This document shows, piece by piece, positions 5,569-11,918 of a stretch of 11,918 nucleotides of DNA. Every line of letters starts with the position of its first letter. The first letter of the stretch is position 1. Origin of the DNA: an uncultured Bacilli bacterium. GTDB lineage: Bacteria; Bacillota_I; Bacilli_A; RF39; UBA660. The notes beneath the pieces were generated by a model that was not told where the DNA came from, made no database searches, and worked only from the letters and a program-made list of their open reading frames with translations. The stretch is taken from the NCBI GenBank assembly GCA_944373065.1, contig CALWAJ010000039.1:1-11918 (forward strand), read 5' to 3'. The position numbers and the translations under genes are program-made.

Positions 5569-7372
5569 AATGAATAATTTTAGTAATAATAAAGCTAAAG
5601 ACTTTAAAGGAACTTTAAAAAAGTTACTTAAATATTTAGGTACTTATAAAGTAAGTTTAATCTTTGTTGTTATCTTTGCTGTATGTAGTGCTGTTTTCTC
5701 AATAATTGGTCCTAAAATATCAGGACAAGCAACTACAGAAATATTTAATGGCCTTGTTGGTAAAGTAACAGGTACTACTAATGGTATTGACTTTACAAAA
5801 GTAGGGACTATTCTTTTAACTCTATTATCATTATATATAATCAGTGCCATATTTCAATATTTACAAGCTTTCATTATGAGTGGAGTAAACCAAAAAGTTA
5901 CTTTTAACTTAAGAGAGCAGATATCTCATAAAATGCATAAATTACCTCTTTCCTATTTTGAAAGTAAAACAACAGGAGAAATTTTATCAAGAGTTACAAA
6001 TGATGTAGATACTTTATCGCAAAGTTTAGATCAATCTATATCACAGATATTAACTTCTGTTACAACTTTAATAGGTGTAATAGTAATGATGTTAACAATA
6101 AGTCCTCTAATGACTTTAGTAACATTAGTAATTGTTCCAATTGCTTTATTTATGATGAGTTTTATTATGAAACATTCTCAAAAATACTTTTTAAATCAAC
6201 AAAAGTATTTAGGAAATATCAATGGTACAATTGAAGAAGCTTATTCAGGACATACTGTTATTAAATTATTTAATGGTGAAGAAAAAACTATTGAAGACTT
6301 TGATAAAACTAATGAAAAGTTATATAATTCAGCATGGAGGGCTCAGTTTTTCTCAGGAATGATGCATCCAATTATGAATTTTATTGGTAATATAGGTTAT
6401 GTTTTAATATCTATTTTAGGAGGATATTTAGTTATTCAAAATAAAATAGAGGTAGGAGATATTTTATCATTTACTCAGTATATCAGAAACTTTATGAATC
6501 CACTTGCTCAAATTGCCCAAATAGGTAATATGATTCAGTCAATGGTAGCATCTGCTGAAAGAGTATTTGAATTCTTAGAAGAGAAAGAAGAAGTACCTGA
6601 TGTTAAGAAAGTTACTTATGATTTAGATAAAATGGGTAATACTGTAACTTTTGAAGATGTTAAATTTGGTTATAATAAAAACAAAATTATTATTAATGAC
6701 TTTAGTGCTAAGATGCATAAAGGTCAAAAGATTGCCATTGTTGGACCAACAGGTGCTGGTAAAACAACTATTGTTAAATTATTAATGAGATTCTATGATG
6801 TTAACTCTGGTTCTATTAAGATAGATGGTGTTGATATTAGAGATATGAAACGTGATGATTTAAGAAGTTTATTTGGTATGGTTTTACAAGATACATGGCT
6901 TTATAGTGATACAATTAAAGAAAATATTCGTTATGGTAATTTAAATGCTAACGATGAAGCCGTATATGATGCAGCGATAGCAAGTCATGTTGATCACTTT
7001 ATTAGAACAATGCCAGAAGGTTATGATATGGTTTTAAATGAAGAAAGTGATAACGTGTCAGCTGGTCAAAAACAATTACTAACTATCGCTAGAGTTATTC
7101 TTAAAGATCCTAAAATCTTAATACTAGATGAAGCGACAAGTAGTGTAGATACGAGAATGGAACAATTAATTCAACAAGCTATGGATAACTTAATGGAAGG
7201 AAGAACAAGTTTTGTTATTGCCCATAGATTATCTACTATTAAAAATGCTAATCTAATCTTAGTAATGAAAGATGGCGATATTGTAGAACAAGGAACTCAT
7301 GATGAGTTACTTAAGAAAAATGGCTTTTATGCCGAGCTATACAATTCACAATTTGAAAGTGTTTCAGAATAG
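5561..7372 (+). CDS. ABC exporter half-transporter, canonical ATPase subunit
   Basis: The second half of the exporter, 603 residues, normal for the family. The membrane domain has about six spans in the first ~330 residues and contains the coupling-helix-type segments LPLSYFESKTTGEILSRVTN (about 127-146) and GTIEEAYSGHTVIKLF (near 223). ATPase domain motifs: Walker A GPTGAGKTT (395-403), signature VSAGQ (499-503), Walker B ILDEATS with D523 and catalytic Glu524, and switch His555 in IAHRLSTI. The Glu and His are intact, so this subunit supplies the active Walker B. Its signature is slightly non-canonical (A for G), and in a heterodimer it would face the degenerate site of the partner. The start is translationally coupled: AAGGAGGAG lies inside the end of the upstream gene and the ATG precedes that gene's stop codon. 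A terminator hairpin begins at its own stop codon. Confidence 0.93.
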   Translation: MPRMNNFSNNKAKDFKGTLKKLLKYLGTYKVSLIFVVIFAVCSAVFSIIGPKISGQATTEIFNGLVGKVTGTTNGIDFTKVGTILLTLLSLYIISAIFQYLQAFIMSGVNQKVTFNLREQISHKMHKLPLSYFESKTTGEILSRVTNDVDTLSQSLDQSISQILTSVTTLIGVIVMMLTISPLMTLVTLVIVPIALFMMSFIMKHSQKYFLNQQKYLGNINGTIEEAYSGHTVIKLFNGEEKTIEDFDKTNEKLYNSAWRAQFFSGMMHPIMNFIGNIGYVLISILGGYLVIQNKIEVGDILSFTQYIRNFMNPLAQIAQIGNMIQSMVASAERVFEFLEEKEEVPDVKKVTYDLDKMGNTVTFEDVKFGYNKNKIIINDFSAKMHKGQKIAIVGPTGAGKTTIVKLLMRFYDVNSGSIKIDGVDIRDMKRDDLRSLFGMVLQDTWLYSDTIKENIRYGNLNANDEAVYDAAIASHVDHFIRTMPEGYDMVLNEESDNVSAGQKQLLTIARVILKDPKILILDEATSSVDTRMEQLIQQAMDNLMEGRTSFVIAHRLSTIKNANLILVMKDGDIVEQGTHDELLKKNGFYAELYNSQFESVSE

Positions 7373-7396
7373 ATGGTAAAATCCATCTATTTTGTT
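7368..7396 (+). terminator. Terminator of the TetR/ABC operon
   Basis: AATAGATGG (7368-7376) and CCATCTATT (7383-7391) form a perfect 9-bp stem with a 6-nt loop and a short T-run. The left arm includes the stop codon of the second ABC gene. Confidence 0.9.
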
Positions 7397-7408
7397 ATAT
7401 ATTTTTTT

Positions 7409-7447
7409 CGTTATGATATGAGAGCAGGATAATTATTCTGTTCTTTT
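7409..7447 (+). repeat. Hairpin element, copy 1, upstream of the sortase operon
   Basis: The sequence CGTTATGATATGAGAGCAGG and its continuation are nearly identical to 10590-10631. AGAGCAG (7421-7427) pairs with CTGTTCT (7438-7444) with one G-U, then TTTT (7444-7447). By itself it looks like a terminator, but a full terminator already lies 25 bp upstream and the similarity also covers the 12 bp in front of the stem. See the matching finding. Confidence 0.7.
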
Positions 7448-7462
7448 GTTATAAAAATAATT

Positions 7463-7491
7463 TTGTCTATATCATATTTTTTTGATATACT
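7463..7491 (+). promoter_or_regulatory. Promoter of the sortase operon
   Basis: TTGTCT (7463-7468), a 17-nt spacer ending in TGA, then TATACT (7486-7491), an extended -10. ATATCA (7469-7474) and TGATAT (7483-7488) form an inverted repeat inside the spacer, a possible weak operator. Confidence 0.65.
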
Positions 7492-7515
7492 TATACTAGG
7501 AAAGGGTGATAAATA

Positions 7516-8445
7516 GTGAAATTTATTAAAGCTTTATTTTTACCTATTCATTATACAATGGCTGGTTTTTCTTTTACTATTAGTAGTTTGCAAGAGTTTT
7601 TATGTAATTTCTTTATTAAACTTGTAAATAAGATAACTGGTAAAGTGGATACAAAAATTCAGCGATTCTTTGAAAAACAGAAAAAGTCACCTGAAAATTT
7701 ATTATTAGTAGCATTATATGCTGTTACAATTATTTCTTTAATAAATATTTTTGTTCCTAAAGATTCATATACTCCTAATAATAATGTTAAAGTTTTTACT
7801 TATGAAAATGTGAGTACTGTTGATAATGATGATGTTATTGAAAATAATTCTCAACCTGAATCAGGAGGAGATACATATTATAGTGTAAATGTTGATTTTA
7901 ATAGTTTAATTGCTACTAATCCTGATACAGTAGCATACATAATAGTTGAAGATACTAATATTAGTTATCCAGTTGTACAAACAGATAATAATGATTTTTA
8001 TCTAGAACGTGATTTTAATAAAAATTATTCTCAAAAAGGAGCTATATTTGCAGATTATAGAAATGACTTTAATAATATGTCACTTAATACTATTATATAT
8101 GGACATCATAGATTAGATAATACGATGTTTGGACCTTTAGATACCCTTTTTACTGAGAAAAATTATAAGAATGGTAGTCATCGCATAATTTTAAAAACAC
8201 TAAATAAAACTTATGTCTATAATATCTTTTCTGTTTATGAAATAGATCCTGAAATATATTATTTAACGACTAGTTTCAATAGTGATAATGCTTATTTAGA
8301 ATTTTTAAATACATTAAAATCTAGGAGTATTTATCAGTATCCTGAGACTTTGGATGCTACATCTAAGATTTTGACATTATCTACTTGTAATTTAGATAAT
8401 ACTGGCCGACTTGTTGTTCATGCTAAGTTAGTAGAGGAGTATTAA
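7516..8445 (+). CDS. srtB: Class B sortase with N-terminal membrane extension
   Basis: A membrane-bound cysteine transpeptidase of 309 residues that cleaves a sorting signal and attaches proteins to the cell wall or to each other. The catalytic domain (about 125-309) matches class B: FNSLIATNPDTVAYIIVEDT, YPVVQTDNNDFYLERDF, GAIFADYRN and IIYGHH. Catalytic residues by motif are His197, Cys291 in TLSTC, and Arg298 in NTGRLVV. A transmembrane segment at about 60-79 sits before a flexible acidic linker (80-122). A further ~55 residues with a hydrophobic stretch (about 11-35) precede this anchor, more than the short cytoplasmic tail usual for SrtB. The start is GTG 7516, behind AAAGGGTGAT. It leads an operon with a membrane protein (2-bp gap) and a GT2 enzyme. 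A possible client is the surface protein at 10736, whose C-terminus lies outside the window. Confidence 0.9.
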   Translation: MKFIKALFLPIHYTMAGFSFTISSLQEFLCNFFIKLVNKITGKVDTKIQRFFEKQKKSPENLLLVALYAVTIISLINIFVPKDSYTPNNNVKVFTYENVSTVDNDDVIENNSQPESGGDTYYSVNVDFNSLIATNPDTVAYIIVEDTNISYPVVQTDNNDFYLERDFNKNYSQKGAIFADYRNDFNNMSLNTIIYGHHRLDNTMFGPLDTLFTEKNYKNGSHRIILKTLNKTYVYNIFSVYEIDPEIYYLTTSFNSDNAYLEFLNTLKSRSIYQYPETLDATSKILTLSTCNLDNTGRLVVHAKLVEEY

Positions 8446-8447
8446 TT

Positions 8448-9695
8448 ATGAGAAAATCAATAAAATATTTACTTACATTTGTTATTACAGTTATTATTTG
8501 TGTTTTTAGTTTTATTTTAATAACTTTAATTCCAAAAGATTTAATTAAAGATAATATGTTAAGCAGTGCTGATGAGATGTATAATTTACCAGCTTTTAGA
8601 TACTTTAATAGTTATCAAAATGGTTCAACTTTAATACATAATTATCCTGATCCTATAACATTTAACTTAACTTATTCTCTAAATCCAAGGAAACCTGTTA
8701 GTTCAATGTTTTTAACTAAATATTATAGTACTAATAAATATATAGAAAGTGTTAATCTAAGAGAGAAGGCTATACATGATTATGATGCTAATAAAGAGTA
8801 TTATCGTTATTGGCATGGGAATATAGTCATGGTTAAATTACTTTTGCTTATATTTGATTATAAAGAAATATTAATATTTTTAGCGGTTGTTTTAACTGTT
8901 TTAGCTGTTTTAATAACTTATCAGTTATTTAAGCGAGATAAGTTTTTAGGTATTATATTTTTTATATCTAATATCTTAGTACAAGTTTATGTTACATTCT
9001 GCTGTTTAGAATATATCTATATGTTTCTTTTAAGTTATATACTTGCTCTTATATCATTTAAATTTATTAATGCTAAAGAAGAAAATATATACTGTTTATT
9101 TATTGTAGGAGGAGTACTTGCTAATTTCTTTGATTTCTTAACAACTGAGACTTTAGTACTTATGTTACCATTTTTAATTATTTATTATTTTAGATATAAA
9201 GATAAGAAAGTAGATAAAAGTACCTTTATTTTCTTTATAAAATCTGCTTTAGCTTTTCTTTTAAGTTATAGTTTAATGTGGATTTTAAAATGGTTAATAC
9301 TAGCAATATTCTTTAAACAAAGTCCGGCATCATTTTTAAATGATCATTTAGTAGAAAGGGGAATTAATGAAAATACATTCAAGTTAGGATTTTTTGATAG
9401 TATTATAATTAACTTAAGACAGCTTATTCCTTTCTGCTTTTTCGCTGATATAGTTGTTATAATAGTATCAATTATTTATATATTATTTTTAATATATAAT
9501 TTTATTAGAAGAAAATTTGGTTTATATGAATTTATCTTAGTTTGTATAAGCTTAGTTCCAATAGTTAGATTTTTAGTTATGTTCATGCATTCATATGATC
9601 ATTATTTCTTTACTTATAGAGCTTTGTTACCTAGTATAATGATATTTTTTATAATATTAAAGATATGGATATGTAATTTTAAAAAAAATAAATAG
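8448..9695 (+). CDS. Polytopic membrane protein, possibly a GT-C glycosyltransferase
   Basis: A 415-residue integral membrane protein that I cannot place in a named family. TM1 is at about 7-28. A hydrophilic segment of about 100 residues (29-128), probably outside the cell, follows, then roughly nine to ten closely packed membrane spans to the C-terminus with a basic K/N tail. One large extracytoplasmic loop after TM1 followed by many spans is the usual plan of GT-C fold enzymes, which take sugars from polyprenyl-phosphate donors. The motif YYRYWHG at about 118-124 just before the second span is the most distinctive part, and the loop carries acidic residues that could be catalytic. The neighbour downstream is a GT2 enzyme of the kind that makes such donors, which supports the idea. 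Translation is coupled to the sortase: GAGGAG lies in the sortase 3' end. An alternative is a polysaccharide polymerase or flippase. Confidence 0.7.
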   Translation: MRKSIKYLLTFVITVIICVFSFILITLIPKDLIKDNMLSSADEMYNLPAFRYFNSYQNGSTLIHNYPDPITFNLTYSLNPRKPVSSMFLTKYYSTNKYIESVNLREKAIHDYDANKEYYRYWHGNIVMVKLLLLIFDYKEILIFLAVVLTVLAVLITYQLFKRDKFLGIIFFISNILVQVYVTFCCLEYIYMFLLSYILALISFKFINAKEENIYCLFIVGGVLANFFDFLTTETLVLMLPFLIIYYFRYKDKKVDKSTFIFFIKSALAFLLSYSLMWILKWLILAIFFKQSPASFLNDHLVERGINENTFKLGFFDSIIINLRQLIPFCFFADIVVIIVSIIYILFLIYNFIRRKFGLYEFILVCISLVPIVRFLVMFMHSYDHYFFTYRALLPSIMIFFIILKIWICNFKKNK

Positions 9696-9711
9696 ATGGA
9701 GAAGTGTAGTT

Positions 9712-10401
9712 ATGAAGAAAGATGTAGAGTTAACAATTTTAATGCCGTGTTTAAATGAAGAAGAAACAGTAGGTATATGTATAAAAAAAGCTTTTAAGTT
9801 TTTAAATACTCATAATATAAAAGGAGAGGTTCTGATTGTAGATAATAATAGTACTGATAATTCAAGTAAGATTGCTAAAGAACTTGGAGCTAGAGTTATA
9901 TTAGAAAAAAATAAAGGTTATGGTAATGCTTTAAGAAGAGGGCTTAAGGAAGCTTATGGTAAATATGTAATTTTTGGTGATTGCGATGATAGTTATGATT
10001 TCTTAAATTTAGAACCATTTTTGGATAAATTAAGAGAAGGTTATTCTTTAGTTAATGGTAATAGATTTAAAGGCGGGGTTTCTAAAGGAGCGATGAGTTT
10101 ATCTCATAAAGTAGGAGTAAGATTTTTATCATACTTAGGAAGATTAGCATATAAAGTTCCACTTTATGATTTTCATTGTGGATTGAGAGGAGTAATTAAA
10201 GATGATTTACCAGAGTTAGAATCACCTGGAATGGAGTTTGCTACAGAAATAATATATAAATTTGCTCTAACTAATAAAAAAATATGTGAAATACCTACGA
10301 CATTAAAGAAAGATGGTCGTAAGGGAGGAAGTCATCTTAGAACAGTTAGAGATGGATTTAGACATTTATTTTATATAAAAAATACTTGGATAAAAAAATA
10401 A
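9712..10401 (+). CDS. GT2 glycosyltransferase, polyprenyl-phosphate sugar synthase type
   Basis: A 229-residue GT-A fold enzyme of family GT2, close to DPM1-like synthases that transfer a nucleotide-activated sugar to a polyprenyl phosphate on the inner face of the membrane. The N-terminus reads LTILMPCLNEEETVG, then VLIVDNNSTDNS and NKGYGNALRRGL. The metal-binding DxD is D90-C91-D92, in GDCDDSYDF. The later conserved block YDFHCGLRG (about 152-160) and MEFATEI are also typical. It ends without a C-terminal membrane region, so it is a soluble or peripheral DPM1-like form and not the GtrB type with extra spans. It begins 16 bp after the upstream membrane protein gene with GGAGAAG as ribosome binding site. 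Together the two genes fit donor synthesis plus transfer outside the cell, for example glycosylation of wall polymer or surface protein. The sugar cannot be read from the sequence. Confidence 0.88.
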   Translation: MKKDVELTILMPCLNEEETVGICIKKAFKFLNTHNIKGEVLIVDNNSTDNSSKIAKELGARVILEKNKGYGNALRRGLKEAYGKYVIFGDCDDSYDFLNLEPFLDKLREGYSLVNGNRFKGGVSKGAMSLSHKVGVRFLSYLGRLAYKVPLYDFHCGLRGVIKDDLPELESPGMEFATEIIYKFALTNKKICEIPTTLKKDGRKGGSHLRTVRDGFRHLFYIKNTWIKK

Positions 10402-10404
10402 TAT

Positions 10405-10434
10405 TAGACAACAACAAGTTTACTGTGGTAGAAT
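10405..10434 (+). promoter_or_regulatory. Possible promoter for the G-tract ORF
   Basis: TAGACA (10405-10410), an 18-nt spacer ending in TGG, and TAGAAT (10429-10434), an extended -10. No terminator separates the preceding GT2 gene, so read-through from the sortase operon is also possible. Confidence 0.45.
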
Positions 10435-10468
10435 GTGAGTATAAAAGATGAGAAAGAAGGTAATGATT

Positions 10469-10561
10469 ATGAAAGTACAGAATAAAATAATTCGTCATTT
10501 TTCAAAATCTCTGGGTTTACAATGTGTTACCTGGGGGGGGGTGCTTAAATTATCTAAATGA
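10469..10561 (+). CDS. Short ORF carrying a nine-G tract, possibly phase variable
   Basis: Behind AGAAGG (10455-10460) an ORF of 30 codons starts at ATG 10469 (a second in-frame ATG is at 10463). It reads MKVQNKIIRHFSKSLGLQCV and then T-W-G-G-V-L-K-L-S-K before TGA. The W-G-G part is encoded by a run of nine G (10533-10541). With eight G the frame would continue to a TAA at 10611 and give about 47 residues ending in FFHYDIRAG. With ten G it would stop after W-G-G-G-A. I do not recognise the peptide. The basic N-terminus without a membrane segment does not suggest a toxin or a secreted peptide. It could be a small regulatory or precursor peptide, or the remains of a longer gene. Confidence 0.45.
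   Translation: MKVQNKIIRHFSKSLGLQCVTWGGVLKLSK
10533..10541 (+). repeat. Homopolymer of nine G
   Basis: Nine consecutive G in a region that is otherwise very AT-rich. It is the longest G or C run in the window. Tracts of this length are prone to slipped-strand mispairing, and this one lies inside a short ORF whose reading frame changes with each step. Confidence 0.95.
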
Positions 10562-10589
10562 TAGTTTAAACATTAGTAATGCTTTCTTC

Positions 10590-10631
10590 CATTATGATAT
10601 AAGAGCAGGATAAATATATTCTGTTCTTTTT
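10590..10631 (+). repeat. Hairpin element, copy 2, likely terminator before the surface protein gene
   Basis: CATTATGATATAAGAGCAGG and its continuation match 7409-7447 with few changes. AGAGCAG (10602-10608) pairs with CTGTTCT (10621-10627) over a 12-nt loop, followed by a T-run (10627-10631). It probably ends transcripts from the sortase operon and the G-tract ORF. The eight-G frame of that ORF would end with a TAA inside the loop. Confidence 0.75.
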
Positions 10632-10646
10632 AGTGTGTCAAAATAT

Positions 10647-10675
10647 TTGATATGTAGGATTTTATGTGTTAAAAT
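10647..10675 (+). promoter_or_regulatory. Promoter of the surface protein gene
   Basis: TTGATA (10647-10652), a 17-nt spacer ending in TGT, and TAAAAT (10670-10675), an extended -10. The leader would be about 55 nt and ends in GGGAGG (10722-10727) before the ATG at 10736. Confidence 0.6.
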
Positions 10676-10735
10676 AAAATTAAGTATAAAGAATAGTAAA
10701 AAAGGTTAGAATATTAGTATTGGGAGGTAGTTTTT

Positions 10736-11918
10736 ATGCGAAGAATAAGAAAGATATTAATGGTAGTGTTTATATTTGTAGTAACACTAAATATTAATTA
10801 TTTAGGAATGATTAATAAAAAGATAATAGTAGAAAGTAGTGAATATAAGGAAGGAAATACAACTAACTTAGTTTTAAATAAGATATTAAGTGATAATGAA
10901 TTAAAGACTGAGATACCAAAAATGTTTAATTATGCAAGTAATGGGAATTATTTTGACATTAATTCTTATGACGAATTAAATGATTCTAATTATATAACAA
11001 ATGGGTTATATAGTAGTAGTGATGAAGATGGAACAACCTATTATTATAGGGGAGATATAGATAATAATAACTTAGTATTTGGAGCATATGATGAAGATTA
11101 TTATGTTTATGGTAGCGAAAGGGTCTATTTTCAAACAAAAGAGAGTTGTATGGAAGCTGGAGGAAATGATGATTTATGTAAGCCATTAAAGATAGCATCT
11201 AAAGGAGATAAGATGTACTGGAAGATAGTAAGAATAAATGGAGATGGTAGTTTAAGACTAATTTATAATGGACCTGGCTACAATCCAGCAAGTTTTAGTC
11301 CTGCATCATTTAGTGAAGAAGAAATATCAGGAATAGTGGGGGCAACAACATATAATTTAGAGATAAATGACCCTAAATATAGTGGATACACCTATGATAA
11401 TGGGACAGATAGTTTTATAAAGAAAGAAGTAGATACTTGGTATAATAATACGTTAGGAAGTAATCCTGATTATGATAAATATGTAATATTAGGAAGATAC
11501 TGTAGTGATAGTAGTGGATATAATTATGATGGAGAAGGTAGTTTTGCAAGTTGGGATAGATTAGGACAAGCAAATTTTGATTATGCTAAAGATAATGCTC
11601 CTAGTTTTATATGCCCTAATACAAATGCAAGTTATGGAGGAAGTTATAGATTAAAAGCAGGGTTAATAACCGCAGATGAGTTAGTTTATGCTGGAGAATC
11701 ACTTGGTGTTACAGGAAATAGTTATTTAAATCCAGGAACAGATGTAACACCTTATTGGAGTATGACACCAGCCGTCTTTGATTATGGTTATGCTCTTGTT
11801 TGGTTTGAGAATGGTGCCTTGGGTTACAGTGGTGTGTATCGTAACTACGCCGTGCGTCCAGTTATCAATCTGACAACTGAAAACTGTACACTAACAGGCG
11901 ATGGAACACTAGATAATC
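10736..11918 (+). CDS. Secreted surface protein with a 'YWSMTP...VRPVINL' domain (C-terminus outside the window)
   Basis: An open frame of 394 codons, cut by the window end. It starts MRRIRKILMVVFIFVVTLNI, a basic stretch followed by a hydrophobic core at about residues 8-24 that acts as signal peptide or membrane anchor. An acidic, Asn/Tyr/Ser-rich extracellular region follows. It contains GLYSSSDEDGTTYYYRGDID (about 92-111), MYWKIVRINGDGSLRLIY (about 160-177), LITADELVYAG (about 314-324), YWSMTP (340-345) and VRPVINL (373-379). These blocks recur in many surface proteins of gut Bacilli, and the last block resembles the end of FGE/C-type lectin-like folds, as in Fibrobacter major paralogous domains. 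Four cysteines (near 138, 148, 249 and 292) may form disulfides. The frame continues as TGDGTLDN, which usually leads into repeats and a wall anchor in such proteins. The nearby class B sortase could process it. The role is presumably adhesion or ligand binding. The region 11771-11857 is compositionally distinct. Confidence 0.85.
   Translation, partial: MRRIRKILMVVFIFVVTLNINYLGMINKKIIVESSEYKEGNTTNLVLNKILSDNELKTEIPKMFNYASNGNYFDINSYDELNDSNYITNGLYSSSDEDGTTYYYRGDIDNNNLVFGAYDEDYYVYGSERVYFQTKESCMEAGGNDDLCKPLKIASKGDKMYWKIVRINGDGSLRLIYNGPGYNPASFSPASFSEEEISGIVGATTYNLEINDPKYSGYTYDNGTDSFIKKEVDTWYNNTLGSNPDYDKYVILGRYCSDSSGYNYDGEGSFASWDRLGQANFDYAKDNAPSFICPNTNASYGGSYRLKAGLITADELVYAGESLGVTGNSYLNPGTDVTPYWSMTPAVFDYGYALVWFENGALGYSGVYRNYAVRPVINLTTENCTLTGDGTLDN
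11771..11857 (+). other. A-depleted block within the ligand-binding domain, candidate variable region
   Basis: The 29 codons between YWSMTP and RPVINL contain 12 A's in 87 bases, and none of the 29 third positions is A; 24 are T or C. In the 27 codons before it (from 11690), 13 third positions are A, and in the 19 complete codons after it 9 are A. Arg appears as CGT twice, while the rest of the gene uses AGA/AGG/CGA. Codons of the type NNT/NNC with few A's, inside a lectin-like fold, are what adenine-directed mutagenesis of AAY-rich template would leave. That interpretation is inference. Confidence 0.5.

Noticed and set aside
5644..5850. Leftward ORF of 68 codons
   Set aside because: Shadow inside the membrane domain of the second ABC gene, with no ribosome binding site or recognisable content.
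7373..7432. Plus-strand ORF of 19 codons starting right after the ABC stop and ending in YDMRAG
   Set aside because: It lacks a ribosome binding site and runs through the operon terminator hairpin. The shared RAG ending with 10613 is better explained by the DNA-level hairpin repeat.
7469..7488. ATATCA...TGATAT inverted repeat in the sortase promoter as a firm operator
   Set aside because: Only 6 bp per arm in very AT-rich DNA, with no regulator gene next to it; mentioned only as a possibility.
617..10401. Mycoplasma-type code with TGA as Trp
   Set aside because: Trp is TGG in the conserved motifs, and there is no in-frame TGA in the eight complete large genes, whereas TGA-Trp genomes use TGA mostly. 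It is noted that none of these genes stops with TGA.
10986..11198. Leftward ORF of 70 codons rich in H, Y and L
   Set aside because: Its composition is the reverse complement of Asp/Asn/Tyr-rich codons of the surface protein; it is a shadow.
1..11918. CRISPR array, tRNA genes, insertion sequences, integrase or reverse transcriptase
   Set aside because: No regularly spaced repeats, cloverleaf sequences, transposase motifs or YxDD-type reverse transcriptase were seen on either strand.

Overview
The window looks like chromosomal DNA from a low-GC member of the Bacilli/Mollicutes-adjacent Firmicutes, of the kind found in gut (RF39- or Erysipelotrichales-like). The evidence is very AT-rich coding sequence, strong AGGAGG-type ribosome binding sites, TTGACA/TATAAT-type promoters often with an extended TG, a class B sortase, and a surface protein of the 'YW(S/T)M(S/T)P ... 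VRPVINL' type. Trp is encoded by TGG, and no in-frame TGA occurs in the large genes, so the standard genetic code is likely.

Left end (1-616). A bidirectional hairpin terminator and a leftward remnant of a PflX-like radical SAM gene come first. Next is a compact unit with the layout of a type I toxin-antitoxin locus: a 22-codon hydrophobic peptide gene with its own promoter, a leader that can mask its ribosome binding site, a 10-nt leader segment that can pair with the 3' end of the same transcript, a shared terminator, and a convergent antisense promoter. To my knowledge this peptide matches no named toxin family.

Housekeeping part (565-2644). murC (peptidoglycan synthesis) has its own promoter. 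It is followed by a structured RNA that I read as 6S RNA, then a monocistronic gene for a small helical protein of unknown function.

Exporter operon (2681-7396). A TetR-family regulator has a palindrome inside its consensus promoter. Two half-transporters follow and form a heterodimeric ABC exporter: one subunit has a degenerate ATPase site and a large extracytoplasmic insertion, the other is canonical. A strong terminator closes the operon.

Surface operon (7409-10631). It encodes a class B sortase, a polytopic membrane protein (possibly a GT-C glycosyltransferase) and a GT2 glycosyltransferase of the polyprenyl-phosphate sugar synthase type. A very short ORF carrying a nine-G homopolymer follows. 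The operon is bracketed by two copies of a ~40-bp hairpin element.

Right end (10647-11918). A secreted or anchored surface protein runs off the edge. Its 'VRPVINL' domain contains a sharply bounded 29-codon block with no A in any third codon position and strong overall A depletion, as expected for the variable region of a diversity-generating retroelement target. No reverse transcriptase or template repeat is present in the window. The three most notable signals are the toxin/antisense unit, the G9 tract and this A-depleted block.
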